Notes under the pieces: model-generated
Database searches by the model: none
What the model saw: the letters and a program-made list of their open reading frames with translations, nothing else
Told to the model about the DNA's origin: nothing
In this document: piece after piece, positions 5,703-7,115 of the stretch
Numbering within the stretch: position 1 is the stretch's first letter
Layout: each line of letters begins with the position of its first letter
Source: Candidatus Uhrbacteria bacterium
Lineage (GTDB): Bacteria; Patescibacteriota; Patescibacteriia; UBA9934
Reading direction: 5' to 3'
Assembly (NCBI GenBank): GCA_003453595.1
Contig: DMOG01000028.1
Coordinates: 1 to 7,115, forward strand
Length of the DNA: 7,115 nucleotides
Translations under genes and position numbers: made by a program

Positions 5703-5798
5703 ATGACATATCAAGCTCGATATTTTATGAAGTTCGCGTTACCTACATCTATTGATTGTTGGGTAGGATCTTTATTTGCCGAGTTTGGTATGTGTTGA
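5703..5798 (+). CDS. Candidate 31-codon leader peptide upstream of the MFS gene
   Basis: An open frame begins ATG at 5703 and ends TGA at 5796-5798; the peptide starts MTYQARYFMK and ends AEFGMC. It has no Shine-Dalgarno sequence, but the -10 box TCTAAT ends 9 nt before its ATG, the same spacing as the leaderless genes in this window. Codons 24-28 overlap the first arm (5774-5784) of the alternative RNA structure, so ribosome position on this frame would decide which hairpin forms. An open frame this short can arise by chance, so the case rests on promoter spacing and overlap with the structure, not on length. It is not similar to a known leader peptide that I can name. Confidence 0.42.
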   Translation: MTYQARYFMKFALPTSIDCWVGSLFAEFGMC

Positions 5799-5848
5799 AA
5801 ATAGTTTTATTTTAAATGCATAGAGACTCGGCAAATCGCCGAGTCTCT
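5774..5848 (+). promoter_or_regulatory. Candidate attenuator with mutually exclusive hairpins
   Basis: There are three arms. Arm A is ATTTGCCGAGT (5774-5784), arm B is ACTCGGCAAAT (5826-5836), and arm C is GCCGAGTCTCT (5838-5848). B is perfectly complementary to A over 11 bp. The overlapping B' arm AGAGACTCGGC (5822-5832) is perfectly complementary to C over 11 bp with a 5-nt loop. The two pairings cannot coexist. The B'/C hairpin is followed by only a weak T-rich stretch (TAATTATT), so it could be a weak terminator or a translational switch. A short hairpin CCTTT (5861-5865)/AAAGG (5872-5876) could also mask the Shine-Dalgarno sequence. Confidence 0.55.
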
Positions 5849-5871
5849 TAATTATTCATGCCTTTTTGGGC

Positions 5872-5878
5872 AAAGGAG
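5872..5878 (+). promoter_or_regulatory. Shine-Dalgarno sequence fixing the MFS start
   Basis: AAAGGAG lies 5 nt before the ATG at 5884. It is the only strong Shine-Dalgarno site in the window and decides the start: a TTG at 5866, which would add six residues, is upstream of the site and therefore unlikely. Confidence 0.85.
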
Positions 5879-5883
5879 TTCAT

Positions 5884-7056
5884 ATGCGCTCGACAAAAGC
5901 GTTCTACATCTTCACCTTTCTCATTCGAGTCGGAATGGGATCAGTCAGTTCACTCTATGTGTTGTATTTGCTTGATTTGGGGTTGAGCTACAGCCAGGTG
6001 CTAACCATTAACATCGCCTACTTCGTGCTGATCATTTTCTTTGAGCTACCAACCGGTATGCTTGCCGATGGTCGCGGTCGCGGTTATTCGATTATTGCCG
6101 GCGCTGTGTTTACTTCACTTTCAGGAATTGCCTATTTCATGGCAACTGGAATGTGGGGAGCGCTTGTAGCCGAAGGACTATGTGCCATAGGAGTAGCATT
6201 CTTTTCTGGAGCTCTGACTGCTTGGATAGCTGACGCGCCTGATCGCAAGATCTCACTTCAACATGTCTATGCGAACCGTACCATTGCCGAAGGTGCAGGA
6301 ACGATCATAGGAACATTAATTGGTGTCTATCTAGCATCGCTGGCTGATCGTTCATTTGGATTCTTAGCACTGGCTGGTGGATATGCCTTAGCAACATTGT
6401 TTGCTTGGTTGTTCATGAGGGGGAATGAGCCAGAGCATTCGATAGGGGAGTTCGAGGCACTTCGTAATGCAGTTGATTATCTGCGATCATCAGCGTCAAT
6501 GCGTTGGGCACTTGGTGTGCAAATGGCATCTGGAATCTTTGGCGCCTATAACCTGTTTTGGACACCGCTCTTGATTACAAAATTCTCGCAAGTGGAGCTT
6601 GGATGGATTTGGATCATCATGTATGTATCAATCGTAATTTCAGGTTGGTATGTTCGACATCAGTCCAAGGATCAGGATGGCGCTCGCAATCATCTTACAA
6701 TCCGAACTTTGAGAAGTTTGCTGCTAGTAGCGATTTCCATGGGACTTGTGTGGACAGTGAACAATGGCATTGTCTGGGTTGTACTTCTCACATTCCATGA
6801 AATTGGCCGAGGGATGTTTGCGCCGTACTTGGACACTTATGTGAACGAGCGTGTGCCGTCCGCCTTCCGAGCAACTTATGGATCCTTGCAGTCCTTCTTG
6901 GGACTATTTGGTATGGTGATAGCCGAAGGTGCTGTGTATCTGGTGTACCAGTGGGTTGATTCTGACGCGTCCACAATTCCATGGCTTTGGCTGGGGGCAA
7001 GTATAGCCCTAGCTGGCGCTGTCGCTCTCTTATGCCAATTCCGCCCAAAGGCATAA
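5884..7056 (+). CDS. Major facilitator superfamily transporter, probable efflux type
   Basis: The 390-aa polytopic inner-membrane protein should be a proton-coupled secondary transporter; substrate unknown. The loop between helices 2 and 3 carries the MFS motif A as G-M-L-A-D-G-R-G-R (58-66), with the key Asp and Arg present. About 12 helices are visible, with a central hydrophilic loop (about 177-202) between the two six-helix halves. A second loop, G-R-G-M-F-A-P-Y-L-D (309-318) then NERVPSAFRATYGSLQS (322-338), is typical of drug-efflux-like MFS proteins. Length fits the 12-helix class. The start is set by AAAGGAG 5 nt upstream. GC content and codon choice are visibly richer than in the genes upstream, suggesting separate ancestry. 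It has its own promoter, a long leader with alternative hairpins, and a terminator. Efflux of a toxic compound is an inference from family type and leader, not shown. Confidence 0.95.
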   Translation: MRSTKAFYIFTFLIRVGMGSVSSLYVLYLLDLGLSYSQVLTINIAYFVLIIFFELPTGMLADGRGRGYSIIAGAVFTSLSGIAYFMATGMWGALVAEGLCAIGVAFFSGALTAWIADAPDRKISLQHVYANRTIAEGAGTIIGTLIGVYLASLADRSFGFLALAGGYALATLFAWLFMRGNEPEHSIGEFEALRNAVDYLRSSASMRWALGVQMASGIFGAYNLFWTPLLITKFSQVELGWIWIIMYVSIVISGWYVRHQSKDQDGARNHLTIRTLRSLLLVAISMGLVWTVNNGIVWVVLLTFHEIGRGMFAPYLDTYVNERVPSAFRATYGSLQSFLGLFGMVIAEGAVYLVYQWVDSDASTIPWLWLGASIALAGAVALLCQFRPKA

Positions 7057-7061
7057 CCCCT

Positions 7062-7096
7062 AACCCCGCCGATTGCTCGGCGGGGTTTGAGTTTTT
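7062..7096 (+). terminator. Intrinsic terminator of the MFS gene
   Basis: AACCCCGCCGA (7062-7072) pairs with TCGGCGGGGTT (7077-7087), 11 bp around a TTGC loop. A T-rich tail TGAGTTTTT (7088-7096) follows. It lies five bases after the stop codon. Confidence 0.9.
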
Positions 7097-7104
7097 CGAC
7101 ACAC

Positions 7105-7115
7105 AATGTCCCGAT
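7105..7115. repeat. Second copy of the palindrome half-site, cut by the window end
   Basis: AATGTCCCGAT is identical to 5571-5581, the left half and centre of the 24-bp palindrome. The window stops one base past what would be its centre, so whether the right half follows cannot be seen. The MFS unit thus lies between two copies. Confidence 0.65.

Noticed and set aside
6788..7102. Minus-strand 104-codon frame opposite the MFS 3' end
   Set aside because: Shadow of the MFS coding sequence, running through its terminator, with no start signal.
1..7115. CRISPR array, insertion sequence or prophage genes
   Set aside because: No regularly spaced direct repeats, transposase, integrase or phage structural proteins are visible.

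Overview
The window reads as a piece of a compact bacterial chromosome with every recognisable gene on the + strand. Several features point to a Candidate Phyla Radiation (Patescibacteria) genome or a similarly reduced bacterium. These are an archaeal/eukaryotic-type prolyl-tRNA synthetase, very short gaps, almost no Shine-Dalgarno sequences, and -10-like hexamers placed 6-11 nt before start codons, as expected for leaderless mRNAs. This assignment is an inference; there is no rRNA or other phylogenetic marker beyond ProRS.

Region 1-870 has no convincing protein gene. An AT-rich stretch with one perfect DnaA-box-like 9-mer (69-77) leads into two consecutive structured, apparently untranslated segments (about 118-569 and 590-825). 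Each ends in a strong intrinsic terminator. The two terminators have the same architecture (GC stem, 2-nt bulge, GAGG/CCTC upper stem, 7-nt loop) with a compensated base pair, and the sequences just upstream are also alike, so I read them as paralogous non-coding RNAs.

Region 850-5650 holds six genes: an orphan protein with an internal duplication and a HELHE motif (875-1567), a small two-helix membrane protein (1613-1810), a YibE/F-family membrane protein (1839-2894), prolyl-tRNA synthetase proS (2907-4409), a NUDT15/MutT-like Nudix hydrolase (4424-4870), and a second orphan protein that also looks internally duplicated (4931-5545). Most have a private -10-like box at the start codon, two of them reusing the upstream TAA stop. 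One terminator-like hairpin has the YibE/F start codon in its loop. The block closes with a 24-bp perfect palindrome and a strong terminator (5619-5651).

Region 5660-7115 is a self-contained unit: promoter, leader of about 180 nt, a major facilitator superfamily transporter with a real Shine-Dalgarno sequence and visibly higher GC, and a terminator. The leader contains a 31-codon upstream ORF that overlaps one arm of a three-arm, mutually exclusive RNA structure. This resembles ribosome-controlled attenuation of efflux or resistance genes and is the most interesting candidate system here. The window ends inside a second copy of the palindrome half-site, so the MFS unit is bracketed by the same element.
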